DNA of 40,291 bases from the NCBI RefSeq assembly GCF_900021165.1, contig NZ_FCOQ01000038.1, positions 161,998-202,288 on the forward strand. The letters are read 5' to 3'. The notes below the pieces were generated by a model that did no database searches, was not told the origin of the DNA, and was given only the letters and a program-made list of their open reading frames with translations. A program made the translations under genes and the position numbers. The DNA comes from Paenibacillus phocaeensis (lineage in GTDB: Bacteria; Bacillota; Bacilli; Paenibacillales; Paenibacillaceae). Of this stretch, positions 25,581-34,042 are shown piece after piece; position 1 is the stretch's first letter; every line of letters begins with the position of its first letter.

Positions 25581-26564
25581 TTAACACTCTGATGCCTCAT
25601 CCATCTGCTGGGTAAATTCATCCAGAAGCCCATGCACCTCATCAGTAGACGTGGTGCTCATCAACCGATTTCTTAATTCACTTGCCCCTCGAAACCCTTT
25701 GACATAGATCTTAAAGAAACGATGGAGCGCCTTGAACGGACGCGCCTCCAGTTGTTCGGAATACCGGTCATGAAGATCCAACTGCAATCTTAACAGATCC
25801 AGATGTTCCTCGCTGCTATGTTCTCTCGGCTCTTTCTCAAAGGCAAACGGATTCTTGAAAATCCCCCGTCCGATCATGATTCCATCCACCCCATATTGTT
25901 CAGCCAGCTTCAGGCCTGTCTGCCGGTCCGGGATGTCGCCATTTATCGTAAGCAGCGTCTGCGGCGCCACCTGATCGCGAAGCGCTTTAATTTCAGGAAT
26001 CAATTCCCAGTGCGCATCCACTTGGCTCATTTCTTCCCGCGTACGCAAATGGATCGACAGATTCACAATGTCTTGCTTCAAAATATGGGTTAACCAGTCC
26101 CGCCATTCCTCAACCCGATGGAACCCCAGTCTCGTCTTGACGCTTACGGGCAATCCCCCCGCCTTTGCGGCTTGGATGATTTCAGCGGCCACCTCCGGGC
26201 GAAGTATTAAGCCGCTCCCCTTCCCGTTGATGGCCACATTAGGGACCGGGCATCCCATATTGATGTCGATCCCCTGGAATCCCATCTTCGCCATATCCAT
26301 ACTCATCTTGGCAAAATACTCCGGTTTATCGCCCCAGATATGGGCCACTATGGGTTGTTCGTCTTCGGTAAAGAGCAAACGCCCCCGTACGCTGTGATTC
26401 CCCTCCGGGTGACAATAGCTCTCCGTATTGGCGAACTCCGTAAAGAAGACATCCGGTCTTCCGGCTTTACTGACGACATGACGAAACACGACATGCGTCA
26501 CATCTTCCATCGGGGCAAGTATAAAAAAAGGTCGTGGCAACTCACGCCAAAAATTATGGTTCAT
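25581..26564 (-). CDS. tRNA-dihydrouridine synthase
   Basis: A 327-residue FMN enzyme that reduces uridine to dihydrouridine in tRNA. The TIM-barrel start FILAPMEDVTHVVFRHVV, the catalytic-Cys loop INMGCPVPNVAINGKGSGLI (Cys105), VSVKTRLGF, NLSIHLRT, LTINGDI and DGIMIGRGIFKNPF are all hallmarks of the Dus family, and a helical C-terminal domain follows (FKALHRFFKIYVKGFRGASE). It is slightly divergent from the usual GSALL in having GSGLI. The ATG at 26564 follows GGAG at seven bases; an in-frame TTG two codons earlier is less likely. It is a single-gene unit with its own terminator. Which position in tRNA it modifies is not clear. Confidence 0.93.
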   Translation of the reverse strand: MNHNFWRELPRPFFILAPMEDVTHVVFRHVVSKAGRPDVFFTEFANTESYCHPEGNHSVRGRLLFTEDEQPIVAHIWGDKPEYFAKMSMDMAKMGFQGIDINMGCPVPNVAINGKGSGLILRPEVAAEIIQAAKAGGLPVSVKTRLGFHRVEEWRDWLTHILKQDIVNLSIHLRTREEMSQVDAHWELIPEIKALRDQVAPQTLLTINGDIPDRQTGLKLAEQYGVDGIMIGRGIFKNPFAFEKEPREHSSEEHLDLLRLQLDLHDRYSEQLEARPFKALHRFFKIYVKGFRGASELRNRLMSTTSTDEVHGLLDEFTQQMDEASEC

Positions 26565-26669
26565 TTTCAAACTCCAATCCTCTTGTTGTACCTCATTCTA
26601 TTATAATGGCTCCCTCTTGCTTAAGCATCCCCAGTTTCCGGCAGGTTCTAAGGGAGCACATTGAAGAAA

Positions 26670-26692
26670 GCCCCCGCGAAGATTCCGGGGGC
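26670..26692 (-). terminator. Terminator of the second SLH gene
   Basis: GCCCCCG and CGGGGGC pair around a 9-base loop; leftward the tail is CTTTCTTC, a fairly weak T tract. It lies about 40 bases past the stop. Confidence 0.7.
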
Positions 26693-26730
26693 CTGCCAAC
26701 TTTCACGAATTGATCATGACAGGATGCCGT

Positions 26731-29418
26731 TCATGATTCATCCGTCATGCCTAAGGCTTGCAGCATCCGAATGAGCACAACCGCCGTCTGTGCCCGCGTC
26801 GTTTCGGCTTTCGGGCTTAATAAATGGGGATCGGTTCCGGTCAAGATTTGCAGCTTGACCATCAAGCGAACGTCCTCCAGACGGGCCGCATCCACGTTCC
26901 CGAGATCCTTATAGCCATCCAGACTAACCCATTCCCGGGTCATCGGCAACTTCTCATGTTCAACCACTCCCGCCAGCATGCTGGCCATTTCCTCACGAGT
27001 CAGCGCCTGGTCCGGCTTGAAACTCTCGTTAGGAACAAAGTCCAGTAAGCCAAGCTCCTTCGCTTTGGCGATCTCGTCGAAGTACCAAGCGCCAGGCTTC
27101 ACATCGACATAAGGTGACGTACTGCCGGATGGTGCACCTTGGCCAAGCAAGCGAACCAGCATGGCGGCAAACTCTGCCCTTGTCACCGTTTGGTCAGGAT
27201 CGTACTTAGCTCCGCCGACTCCATCTATAAGCCCCTTGGCCGCGGCAAGTTCAACGGAGGATTTCGCCCAATGCTTCTGCATATCGGTAAAGCTCATCTT
27301 ATTCTCAACTACAACATAGGGGCTGTTGGAGAACGAACGGATCCACGTGTACCACACGCCTTCGATCTGTACTGACTTGGCAGGGACAAACTCGAACCGT
27401 TTCGCCGCTTCGTTGAAGCGGAAGGCCCCCCATTGCTCCGGCATGTCCACGATGTCTTTAGGCATTGGGATCACCCGAGTCAGCGCCTGGCTGAACTTCT
27501 CTGCGGTTCCAATCGATTGGCCTGTTTGGGTCCTTAGGATATCGATGTGATAATCGACCATCGCCCCCATCATCTTGCCGTTAGGCAGCCCCGTTGCAAG
27601 CGCCGATTGCATGTTCTTGTCGCCGGACTTGTCCGTCAAAGTGATTTTGAAGCTTATGTCCGCAGTGTTCAAGTTGTTCTTGACCAAGATATCCTGCAGT
27701 CCCGGAATCAAGGAGGCCAAATTTACCGGGATATGATAGCTGCCGTACGGCGCATGGATCTCAAAGAAAAATGTCGCGTTCTTCGCTTCAAAGCTCCTTA
27801 AAACGCTGGCCGGTATGCTCATATAAACCACGCCGTCCCTTGGCGTCATCGCAATCTCGACAGACGGCTTCGTAAGATCGATGGAAGCCGGGTCCATCAA
27901 CACGCCGTTCCGATCAATCATCGGTACGTCAGGCGGTGATGCCGCTGGAGTTGCTGTTGTTGTAGTTGGTGGTGACGTCGTTGGTGTTGGTGTTGGTGTT
28001 GGTGTTGGTGTTGGTGTTGGTGTCGGTGTTGGTGTCGGTGTCGGTGTTGGTGTTGGCGCCGGTGTGGAATCGATCACGGTGATCGCGAGCGTGTGCGTCA
28101 CCCCGCCGCTGAAAGTAAACGTTAAATTCGTTGTTCCCGTCGGCTGTTCCGCCAAATAAGACTTTTGGATCGTCACCACATTCCCCGCGACGTTATAGTC
28201 TGTTCCTTCCGTTAGCGCCACTGTGCCGTTAGCAATGCGGGTCAACGCGTTGCCGACCAGCATAATGGTTGTTGTAACCTCACGATTCGCTGCGGCTCCG
28301 GCGAATTTGTCAAAGCTTGTGCTTGTCGGATTTAGCACACGCTGATCGATTAGCGTTACCGTTCCGGACGATTGTGAAGCATCGACGGCATTCCCTACCT
28401 GGTCATACAGGGATGCACCGTCTGCCGGCAGGATTTCAAAGGTCTCATTCCCATCCGGAATACCGGTTACATCCAGGGTAATTCGAATGGTATTTTCCCC
28501 TCCGGTCAACTCTCCGTCATCCATTCTTTTGATGGAACCGATCGAAACGGCGGAAGCACTTCCTTCATTCCGCTGGAAGTTCAACCGAAAGTCGCTCGGA
28601 GTCACCGGACCTGCGCCGTTCCTCTCGGTATAGATCCCTTTACTAAACCCTAAATCTAAATAGGCATTATTCGCCCCTAAAGTGTAACCGGTAATGGTCG
28701 GGGCAACAGCATCGATCAATACGCCCGAGGTACTGTTCATGTTGTTTAACGTTGGATCCGCGTCATTTCCTACGCCATCCGTGATAGCCCCACCATCCAG
28801 TGACAGGGCTCCAACAGCGATCCCGTTTGCATCCATTTCACCTGCTTGCACCGTATAGCTGAAGAGCAACTCATCGCTCCCCGAACCGCCTGCATAGGGG
28901 GCTTTAACAGTCGTTGCTCCAATAATCAACCCCATACTCGGAGTCCCTGTAACGTCTACAGACTCACTCATGTGCACGGCAAAAGTCAAGACCTGTCCTG
29001 CAGCGTAGGTGCCAGCGGCAGGAACAGACACACTCAGCACCGTTGGCTGAACCGTATCGACGATATAGTTGTTGGATTGGGCAGGTTCAACTCCCGCATG
29101 GTTCAGGGTAATGTTATTCGTGGGGGCGTAGGTGTTGGGATGTGGGATTAAGGTTGCGGTATATTCCGTGTTGTCATCGGTAGCTAAGTCCCTCAGGTCA
29201 GCGTTTGTCGCTGACAGGTTGCTAATCGAAAGTCCCGTTACAGGTTCCGAGAATCTGACTGTCACCGTGGCAAGATCGCCACGCTTCAAACTGCTCTTCG
29301 TAAGTTCAATCGTGGCCGTTATCGAAGCGGCATAAGCTCTAGAGGTTAGGCTCCAAGGCAACAACAGTCCTAGTATCAAAAGCCCTAACCCTAACTTTCT
29401 CATTCTTCTTTGGTACAA
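26731..29418 (-). CDS. S-layer-homology surface protein with Ig-like and X2 domains
   Basis: An 895-residue exported protein. The signal peptide ends near SRAYAAS. Residues about 32-360 are Ig-like strands of the kind seen in bacterial surface proteins (IELTKSSLKRGDLATVTVRF, FAVHMSESVDVTGTP, SFSYTV-like LLFSYTVQAGEMDANG). Residues about 365-455 form a CBM_X2/Ig-like domain (NPTSTSFDKFAG, IMLVGNALTRI, YNVAGNVVTIQKSYL). Next is a linker of about 14 Pro-Thr pairs, a beta-rich region, and three SLH domains (FTDMQKHWAKSSVELAAAKG, DQTVTRAEFAAMLVRLLG, DQALTREEMASMLAGVV, ETTRAQTAVVLIRMLQ). It is probably wall-anchored and structural or adhesive; no catalytic site seen. The start is TTG at 29418 with GAGAGGGG nine bases away; an ATG at 29403 is possible. 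Confidence 0.87.
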   Translation of the reverse strand: MYQRRMRKLGLGLLILGLLLPWSLTSRAYAASITATIELTKSSLKRGDLATVTVRFSEPVTGLSISNLSATNADLRDLATDDNTEYTATLIPHPNTYAPTNNITLNHAGVEPAQSNNYIVDTVQPTVLSVSVPAAGTYAAGQVLTFAVHMSESVDVTGTPSMGLIIGATTVKAPYAGGSGSDELLFSYTVQAGEMDANGIAVGALSLDGGAITDGVGNDADPTLNNMNSTSGVLIDAVAPTITGYTLGANNAYLDLGFSKGIYTERNGAGPVTPSDFRLNFQRNEGSASAVSIGSIKRMDDGELTGGENTIRITLDVTGIPDGNETFEILPADGASLYDQVGNAVDASQSSGTVTLIDQRVLNPTSTSFDKFAGAAANREVTTTIMLVGNALTRIANGTVALTEGTDYNVAGNVVTIQKSYLAEQPTGTTNLTFTFSGGVTHTLAITVIDSTPAPTPTPTPTPTPTPTPTPTPTPTPTPTTSPPTTTTATPAASPPDVPMIDRNGVLMDPASIDLTKPSVEIAMTPRDGVVYMSIPASVLRSFEAKNATFFFEIHAPYGSYHIPVNLASLIPGLQDILVKNNLNTADISFKITLTDKSGDKNMQSALATGLPNGKMMGAMVDYHIDILRTQTGQSIGTAEKFSQALTRVIPMPKDIVDMPEQWGAFRFNEAAKRFEFVPAKSVQIEGVWYTWIRSFSNSPYVVVENKMSFTDMQKHWAKSSVELAAAKGLIDGVGGAKYDPDQTVTRAEFAAMLVRLLGQGAPSGSTSPYVDVKPGAWYFDEIAKAKELGLLDFVPNESFKPDQALTREEMASMLAGVVEHEKLPMTREWVSLDGYKDLGNVDAARLEDVRLMVKLQILTGTDPHLLSPKAETTRAQTAVVLIRMLQALGMTDES
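27979..28057. repeat. Hexanucleotide microsatellite coding a Pro-Thr linker
   Basis: About thirteen GGTGTT/GGTGTC units in a row on the + strand encode the Pro-Thr repeat of the SLH protein. Units are six bases, so slippage changes linker length without breaking the frame. Confidence 0.9.
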
Positions 29419-29601
29419 ACCGGATGACCCCTCTCTGAATCAGACTGATTTGGGATAAATTGTTCCTTGACTCGAGCAATTATGACTCGGATTTTGGATC
29501 AATTCTATCATTTAAAATTCAAAATGTCGCTATTTTAAGAAAAATAGGATGAGGGGATCCTCCGTCATTAACCGCTGGCTTCTCGTGAAATCCGCTAGAC
29601 C

Positions 29602-29626
29602 AAAAGAGCCGCCCAAATGGACGGCT
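29602..29626 (-). terminator. Terminator of the ABC-2 permease gene
   Basis: AGCCG (29607-29611) and CGGCT (29622-29626) with further pairing CCC/GG inside, followed leftward by CTTTTGG. It lies about 37 bases past the permease stop. Confidence 0.7.
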
Positions 29627-29662
29627 GCTCGATCCAACGCATAGGGCGGTCCACCTTTATTT

Positions 29663-30907
29663 TTATAGAGCTTGATGCTTGCAGTAAGTACGTACAGCAA
29701 GGAACAGAAAAACAGGAATTTCAATTATTGCTGCTGCCAATGTCACATAAGGCGACCATATACTTGCCTGACCCAGATGCAGGTAAGTAAAACCTGTCAA
29801 TTGATAAAGCAAACTGTTCTGCATACCGATTCCCCCTGAGGGTAAGAGAAAGGTAAGCCAATTGGCTCCGGCTGAGTAGGTAAATATTGGGAGCAGGCAC
29901 ATTACAATAGCAATCAGGATAACCGAAAGGGGATCCTTGAATTGGGCTGATAGAAATAGTGTAAAACTAAGGGTTGCCAGCAAAGAAATAAGTCCTCCGA
30001 TTGCCAAGGCAATTTGAAGTTGTCCTAAATTAAATGCAGGCAGGCTGATAACGGAAAACAACATCTGCATCGATGTTTTCATGCATTCTGTTCCAAATGC
30101 AAGATTTGAAATGAGCAAATGCAGCGAAATACATATGATAAACGTTGCAGTGAAAATGGTCAGCGCAGCCATTATTTTTACAGTTGCCAATCGGGAACGC
30201 CCATACTTGGTGCAGCGCAGGATACTATCCGAACCCGTTTGATATTCATTGGAAAACGTCGGGGTAGCGGCAGCGGTACATAGAATAACAAGGATAAAAA
30301 TTAAAAGAACAATATAGTCAAAGGCGTCCCTTGAATACCCGGGATAAAACTGAAAGGGCGTTTTTATCTCCGTATATTTTTGCAGGGATGCTTTCTGTGC
30401 AGCAGGGTGTCCTTTTTGCTCCATCTGCATAATGTCTTTCAAGTGCTGTACGGTTTGTTCATAGAAACCGTCTAATTTGTCGGGAGAAATCTTCATTAAA
30501 CTCGTTCCCTGACCCGTTTTGGGGTCAGAATAGGCTTCGGGCAGTCTGCCTAAAAGCGCTTCTACCGGAAATACTTTTTCCATGTAAAGCTTTATCGGAA
30601 ATTCTCCGCTGTAAATACTGTCTTCTCCATAAGGCTGAACAGCACTTTGATAGAGGGTTAAAGCTTCTTTGAGCTTATCCGGGGTAACCACTCCGTTATT
30701 CGCAGAGCGTAGCGACTTCTTATAAGCGATCGCATCCAAACCATTTAATTCGGCGACTTTGTTGCCATTGGGGTCATATTGATTGATGTCCTCGTACATA
30801 ACGGGCAGCCATGCCATGACCGCAGATATTACCAGTGCGATAAGCAATAAAATGATGGAACGACGTGATTTAAGCACGCGCTTTACTTCAAGCAAATAAA
30901 TACGCAT
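29663..30907 (-). CDS. ABC-2 type transporter permease
   Basis: A 414-residue membrane protein. One helix near the start (IILLLIALVISAVMAWL, about 18-34) is followed by a long extracytoplasmic segment (35-195) and then about five helices. This layout is that of ABC-2 permeases working with a single ATPase, often in peptide-antibiotic export or immunity (BcrB-like systems). The gene follows the ATPase gene by three bases with GAGGAGG upstream of the ATG. The pair lies beside a VanR/VanS-like two-component system, suggesting regulated export of a wall-active compound. This is context, not proof. The DNA is AT-richer than most of the window. Confidence 0.82.
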   Translation of the reverse strand: MRIYLLEVKRVLKSRRSIILLLIALVISAVMAWLPVMYEDINQYDPNGNKVAELNGLDAIAYKKSLRSANNGVVTPDKLKEALTLYQSAVQPYGEDSIYSGEFPIKLYMEKVFPVEALLGRLPEAYSDPKTGQGTSLMKISPDKLDGFYEQTVQHLKDIMQMEQKGHPAAQKASLQKYTEIKTPFQFYPGYSRDAFDYIVLLIFILVILCTAAATPTFSNEYQTGSDSILRCTKYGRSRLATVKIMAALTIFTATFIICISLHLLISNLAFGTECMKTSMQMLFSVISLPAFNLGQLQIALAIGGLISLLATLSFTLFLSAQFKDPLSVILIAIVMCLLPIFTYSAGANWLTFLLPSGGIGMQNSLLYQLTGFTYLHLGQASIWSPYVTLAAAIIEIPVFLFLAVRTYCKHQAL

Positions 30908-30910
30908 GGA

Positions 30911-31798
30911 TTATTTTCCCTCCTCACGGGTTTCCTCTTGGGGGAACAACCATAAATATAAATCCTCCAAACGGGGAGGAGCCATTACAGAATCACTTGT
31001 TTTCGCTTCCTCTGCCAGATAGCGGATAGATACCTGATGATCCCCCTCGCTGCGTTGATTGATAATCCTCAGTTGCATTTCATACATGGGCATTTTTTCG
31101 GCAGGAACCACGCAAGTCCAAACTTTTCCCACAACTTGTTTTACCAATTCATCGGTTGTGCCTACATCAAGAATCTTTCCGGCTTTCATAATGGCATTTT
31201 GGGTAGAGATATACTCAATGTCTGACACGATATGTGTTGAAATGAGTACAATCCTCCCCTGTGAAAATTCGGAAATAAAGTTGCGAAAGCGCACCCGTTC
31301 CCCGGGGTCAAGACCCGCCGTCGGTTCGTCCATCATCAGAATTTCAGGATCATTCAGCATTGCTTGTGCAATTCCTACCCTCCGTTTCATTCCACCCGAC
31401 AGCTTAACTATTTTTTTACTCTTCACATTGGAAAGGGTGAGGGTATCCAGCAAGCCATCTATCTTTTTTCTGGTTTCCCTTGCCGGAACATCTTTCAGTG
31501 CAGCAACATACTCCAAGTAATCTTTTACCGTAAAGTCTTGAAAGAAGCCAAAGTCCTGCGGTAAAAATCCAAATCGAGTTCTATAGGCTTCCCCCATCAT
31601 ATGAATGTCCTTGCCATCATAAGAAATGGTTCCGCTGGTTGGATTTAGAATATCCGCAATCATACGCATGAGTGTTGTCTTACCCGCTCCGTTTGCTCCA
31701 AGCAATCCCCATACGCCTGGTGTAAGGCTGAAGGAAACATCATCGACTGCGGTTTTATCCTTAAACTTTTTCTTAAGGTTTGTAATGGTCAGTTCCAT
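30911..31798 (-). CDS. ABC transporter ATP-binding protein
   Basis: A 295-residue ATPase that would energise the following permease. Motifs: Walker A GANGAGKTT (34-42), Q-loop FGFLPQDFGFFQ, signature KLSGGMKRRVGIAQA, Walker B ILMMDEPTAGLD, and switch ISTHIV. The last 80 residues are an accessory domain (VWTCVVPAEKMPMYEMQLRI) typical of CcmA/BcrA-like subunits. The ATG at 31798 follows AAGGAG at eight bases. A 16-bp hairpin (31830-31871) and a regulator-type direct repeat (31894-31913) lie between it and the upstream sensor kinase gene, so it probably has its own promoter. Confidence 0.92.
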   Translation of the reverse strand: MELTITNLKKKFKDKTAVDDVSFSLTPGVWGLLGANGAGKTTLMRMIADILNPTSGTISYDGKDIHMMGEAYRTRFGFLPQDFGFFQDFTVKDYLEYVAALKDVPARETRKKIDGLLDTLTLSNVKSKKIVKLSGGMKRRVGIAQAMLNDPEILMMDEPTAGLDPGERVRFRNFISEFSQGRIVLISTHIVSDIEYISTQNAIMKAGKILDVGTTDELVKQVVGKVWTCVVPAEKMPMYEMQLRIINQRSEGDHQVSIRYLAEEAKTSDSVMAPPRLEDLYLWLFPQEETREEGK

Positions 31799-31829
31799 GT
31801 CACTTCTCCTTTTTCTAAACTACAACGAC

Positions 31830-31871
31830 AAACGTCCTTGTTCAGTTTTAGTGTACTGAACAAGGACGTTT
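31830..31871. other. Perfect 16-bp inverted repeat before the ABC operon
   Basis: AAACGTCCTTGTTCAG (31830-31845) and CTGAACAAGGACGTTT (31856-31871) are exact inverted copies with a 10-base loop. Leftward the tail is not T-rich, so it is a poor terminator for the kinase gene; rightward no gene ends here. It may form a hairpin at the 5' end of the ABC transcript or an operator. Confidence 0.8.
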
Positions 31872-31893
31872 TAAACTTTAATAGGAACAGGAT

Positions 31894-31913
31894 AATTTCC
31901 TAAGAAATCCTAA
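31894..31913. promoter_or_regulatory. Direct repeat, candidate site of the VanR-like regulator (ABC operon)
   Basis: AATTTCCTAA (31894-31903) is followed at once by GAAATCCTAA (31904-31913), a 10-bp spaced direct repeat as bound by OmpR-family dimers. The first 10-mer recurs exactly upstream of the regulator gene. A TATTAA -10-like box lies about 10 bases downstream in the leftward direction. Confidence 0.5.
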
Positions 31914-31931
31914 GATCCAATTGAGGTTTTC

Positions 31932-32999
31932 CTATGATAATGCCGGCAATGCTACAGTAAATGTAATGGTATCATTTTCACTTTGAGCGGAAATTTCGCC
32001 ACCGTGTAGACGGATGATTTCATCTGCGATAGACAACCCAAGTCCTGCTCCGCCGGTGTCTGATTTACGTGCATCGTCCAAACGGTTAAATTTATCAAAA
32101 ATAGAGGATAGTTGAACAGACGGGATCGTTGGACCGTGATTTTCAAATGTAACCGTAGTTGTATCTTTGTCCGCTTTTGCAGAAATCATAATTTCGGTAT
32201 TGGGGTAGCTATATGCAACCGCATTTTTGAGAATGTTATTAAACACTCTTGCCAGCTTTTCAGAATCGGCGTAGACTGTCAGGTTATCATCTGCGTTAAG
32301 GATAGCGGAATTCCCCTTAGCAGATAAGGCAGGATAAAATTCATCAATGAGCTGCACAAGCATATAATACAAGTCAACCTTTGATTTTGTCAGTTTAATT
32401 TGCTGCGTATTGTATCTTGTGATTTCAAAAAATTCGTTAATCAGCTTCTCCAGCCGCATAGATTTTTTCAAAGCGATTCTGATATATTTTTCTTTCTGTT
32501 CTACGGGCATATCCGGCGCTTCATCAAGTAAGCTCAAATAGCCGATTACGGAGGTAAGCGGCGTACGAATATCGTGTGCAAGATACATGACCCATTCGTT
32601 CTTTTTGTTTTCTGCTTCATTTACGGCTTGCTGGCTAAGCAGGACAGCCATTTTAATTTGGTTCATCTGTTTTTCCATATCTTTGAGCGGTTCCGACAAT
32701 TCAATGGTGCTGTCGTTTGGCTGATATATGGTTTTAGTCGCATTGATGACCTCCTGTAAATATCCCCAAGGTTTTTTCCAGTAATGATGAAAGATACAGC
32801 ACAGGCCAACGACCAAATATAAAAAATAGATAACCTCAATTCTAAGATGAAGCCACGGAAAAAATGTATTTGAAAATTGACTAAATCCATAGTCGAATAT
32901 CATTGCCAAGATATAACCAATCAAGGTATAAAGAATTAAGGTGATGTAAAGTTTCATCCTCAATTTCTTTTCTATATCGTTTTTCTTCAAAGTTATCAT
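31932..32999 (-). CDS. VanS-like sensor histidine kinase
   Basis: A 355-residue membrane kinase with two N-terminal helices (about 17-35 and 53-71) and a short extracytoplasmic loop. The HisKA box is VMYLAHDIRTPLTSVIGYLS with phospho-acceptor His142. It continues LLDEAPDMPVEQKEKY, INEFFEITRYN, DLYYMLVQLIDEFYPALSA, FNNILKNAVAYS and SDTGGAGLGLSIA. From memory of the VanS sequence these blocks are very close to VanS of vancomycin-resistance clusters. It is encoded 64 bases after the VanR-like regulator, with AAGGA before the ATG. No vanH, vanA or vanX is present nearby, so the target is more likely the adjacent ABC transporter. The signal is presumably a cell-wall antibiotic or wall stress. Confidence 0.9.
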   Translation of the reverse strand: MITLKKNDIEKKLRMKLYITLILYTLIGYILAMIFDYGFSQFSNTFFPWLHLRIEVIYFLYLVVGLCCIFHHYWKKPWGYLQEVINATKTIYQPNDSTIELSEPLKDMEKQMNQIKMAVLLSQQAVNEAENKKNEWVMYLAHDIRTPLTSVIGYLSLLDEAPDMPVEQKEKYIRIALKKSMRLEKLINEFFEITRYNTQQIKLTKSKVDLYYMLVQLIDEFYPALSAKGNSAILNADDNLTVYADSEKLARVFNNILKNAVAYSYPNTEIMISAKADKDTTTVTFENHGPTIPSVQLSSIFDKFNRLDDARKSDTGGAGLGLSIADEIIRLHGGEISAQSENDTITFTVALPALS

Positions 33000-33063
33000 C
33001 TCTATCCTTACAGGATTTTAATTGAATAACAGCCACACAGCCCTCCATCTGTTACCGCCTAAA

Positions 33064-33762
33064 CTAAATTTTATATCCCACGCCCCATATTGTTTTTATA
33101 TATTTGGCTTCGTCTGCGGTATCGCCTATTTTTTCACGCAAATGCCGGATATGTACAGTAATCGTATTGTTACTTTTATTGTAATATTCGTCCTGCCATA
33201 TTTCATGGAACAACTTCTCGGAGCTTACAACAATTCCTTTGTTCTCCAACAGAATACGAAGTATAGCAAATTCCGTGGGTGTTAATGAGATCGGCTTTTC
33301 ATTTAATAGACATTCATATGTTTCCGTGTTTACTTCTAATCCCCTGTAAGACCAAACTGTTCTTGTTTCTGTTTCCTGCTTAGAAGTATTGTATTTCTGA
33401 TACCGACGTAACTGTGCTTTTACTCTGGCAATTAATTCAAGTGGTCGAAATGGCTTTGTCACATAATCGTCAGCCCCTAAAGTTAATCCCGTGATTTTAT
33501 CTGTTTCTTCATCTTTGGCAGTCAGCATAATTATGGGAAAAGTATACTTCTCCCTAATTTTGCGACAAAGGGCAAATCCATTTTCTTCGGGCATCATAAT
33601 ATCCAGAATCGCAAGGTCAAGCTCTGTGGTTTCTAGGCAAGCAAGGGCTTCACTTGCAGAATAAAACTTAAATACTGTATAATTTTCATTTTGCAAATAG
33701 ACTTCTATCAAATCCGCTATATCGTGTTCATCATCTACAACAAGAATGTGATCACTCATCAT
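33064..33762 (-). CDS. VanR-like OmpR-family response regulator
   Basis: A 232-residue regulator: receiver domain with acidic pair DDE, phospho-acceptor Asp54 in LAILDIMMPEENG, and TKPFRPLELIARVKAQLRRY; then an OmpR-type winged helix with LTPTEFAILRILLENKG, SEKLFHEIWQDEYY and NNTITVHIRHLREKIGD, ending YIKTIWGVGYKI. From memory these blocks are very similar to VanR. It forms an operon with the VanS-like kinase. The ATG at 33762 follows AAAGGAGG. Its upstream region contains an AATTTCCTAA box that is repeated before the ABC operon, suggesting that it controls both itself and the exporter. Confidence 0.92.
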   Translation of the reverse strand: MMSDHILVVDDEHDIADLIEVYLQNENYTVFKFYSASEALACLETTELDLAILDIMMPEENGFALCRKIREKYTFPIIMLTAKDEETDKITGLTLGADDYVTKPFRPLELIARVKAQLRRYQKYNTSKQETETRTVWSYRGLEVNTETYECLLNEKPISLTPTEFAILRILLENKGIVVSSEKLFHEIWQDEYYNKSNNTITVHIRHLREKIGDTADEAKYIKTIWGVGYKI

Positions 33763-33799
33763 AGGTTCCTCCTTTCAAATAGACCCAAGGTATCCTATT

Positions 33800-33864
33800 A
33801 TTGTATCAAAGTAGTCTTTCCTATTTATCATTTTTAGCATGAGAAATTATTAAGAATTTCCTAA
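33800..33864 (-). promoter_or_regulatory. Promoter and candidate regulator site of the VanR-like gene
   Basis: A -10 box TACAAT on the minus strand (33800-33805) predicts a start near 33793. Upstream, AAATTATTAA (33844-33853) and AATTTCCTAA (33855-33864) form an 11-bp spaced direct repeat centred near -61, a usual place for an OmpR-family activator. Confidence 0.5.
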
Positions 33865-33897
33865 TATAGAATCATTTCTATACCAAATTTCAGGGTT

Positions 33898-33925
33898 AAA
33901 AAAAGACGCTCATTTTTGAACGTCT
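33898..33925 (-). terminator. Terminator of the beta-helix gene
   Basis: AGACG and CGTCT (33904-33908, 33921-33925), with TCA/TGA inside, followed leftward by seven T. It lies about 120 bases past the beta-helix stop; the stretch between shows no gene. Confidence 0.75.
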
Positions 33926-34042
33926 AAATAAGAGAAAAGCGAAAGATTGTTCAATGCTGTATAGTCGCCAATTTTTTTGTATAGTCCCTCAATTCAACCC
34001 CTCACGGGCTCACTTGGGCAAACATAAAACCAGTAAAATAAT

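Noticed and set aside
29663..33762. A vancomycin-resistance cluster
   Set aside because: Only VanR/VanS-like genes are present. No D-Ala-D-Lac ligase, dehydrogenase or dipeptidase is encoded in the window.
33926..34042. A transposase remnant past the beta-helix gene
   Set aside because: Short frames are broken by stops and no transposase motif could be named; left unassigned.
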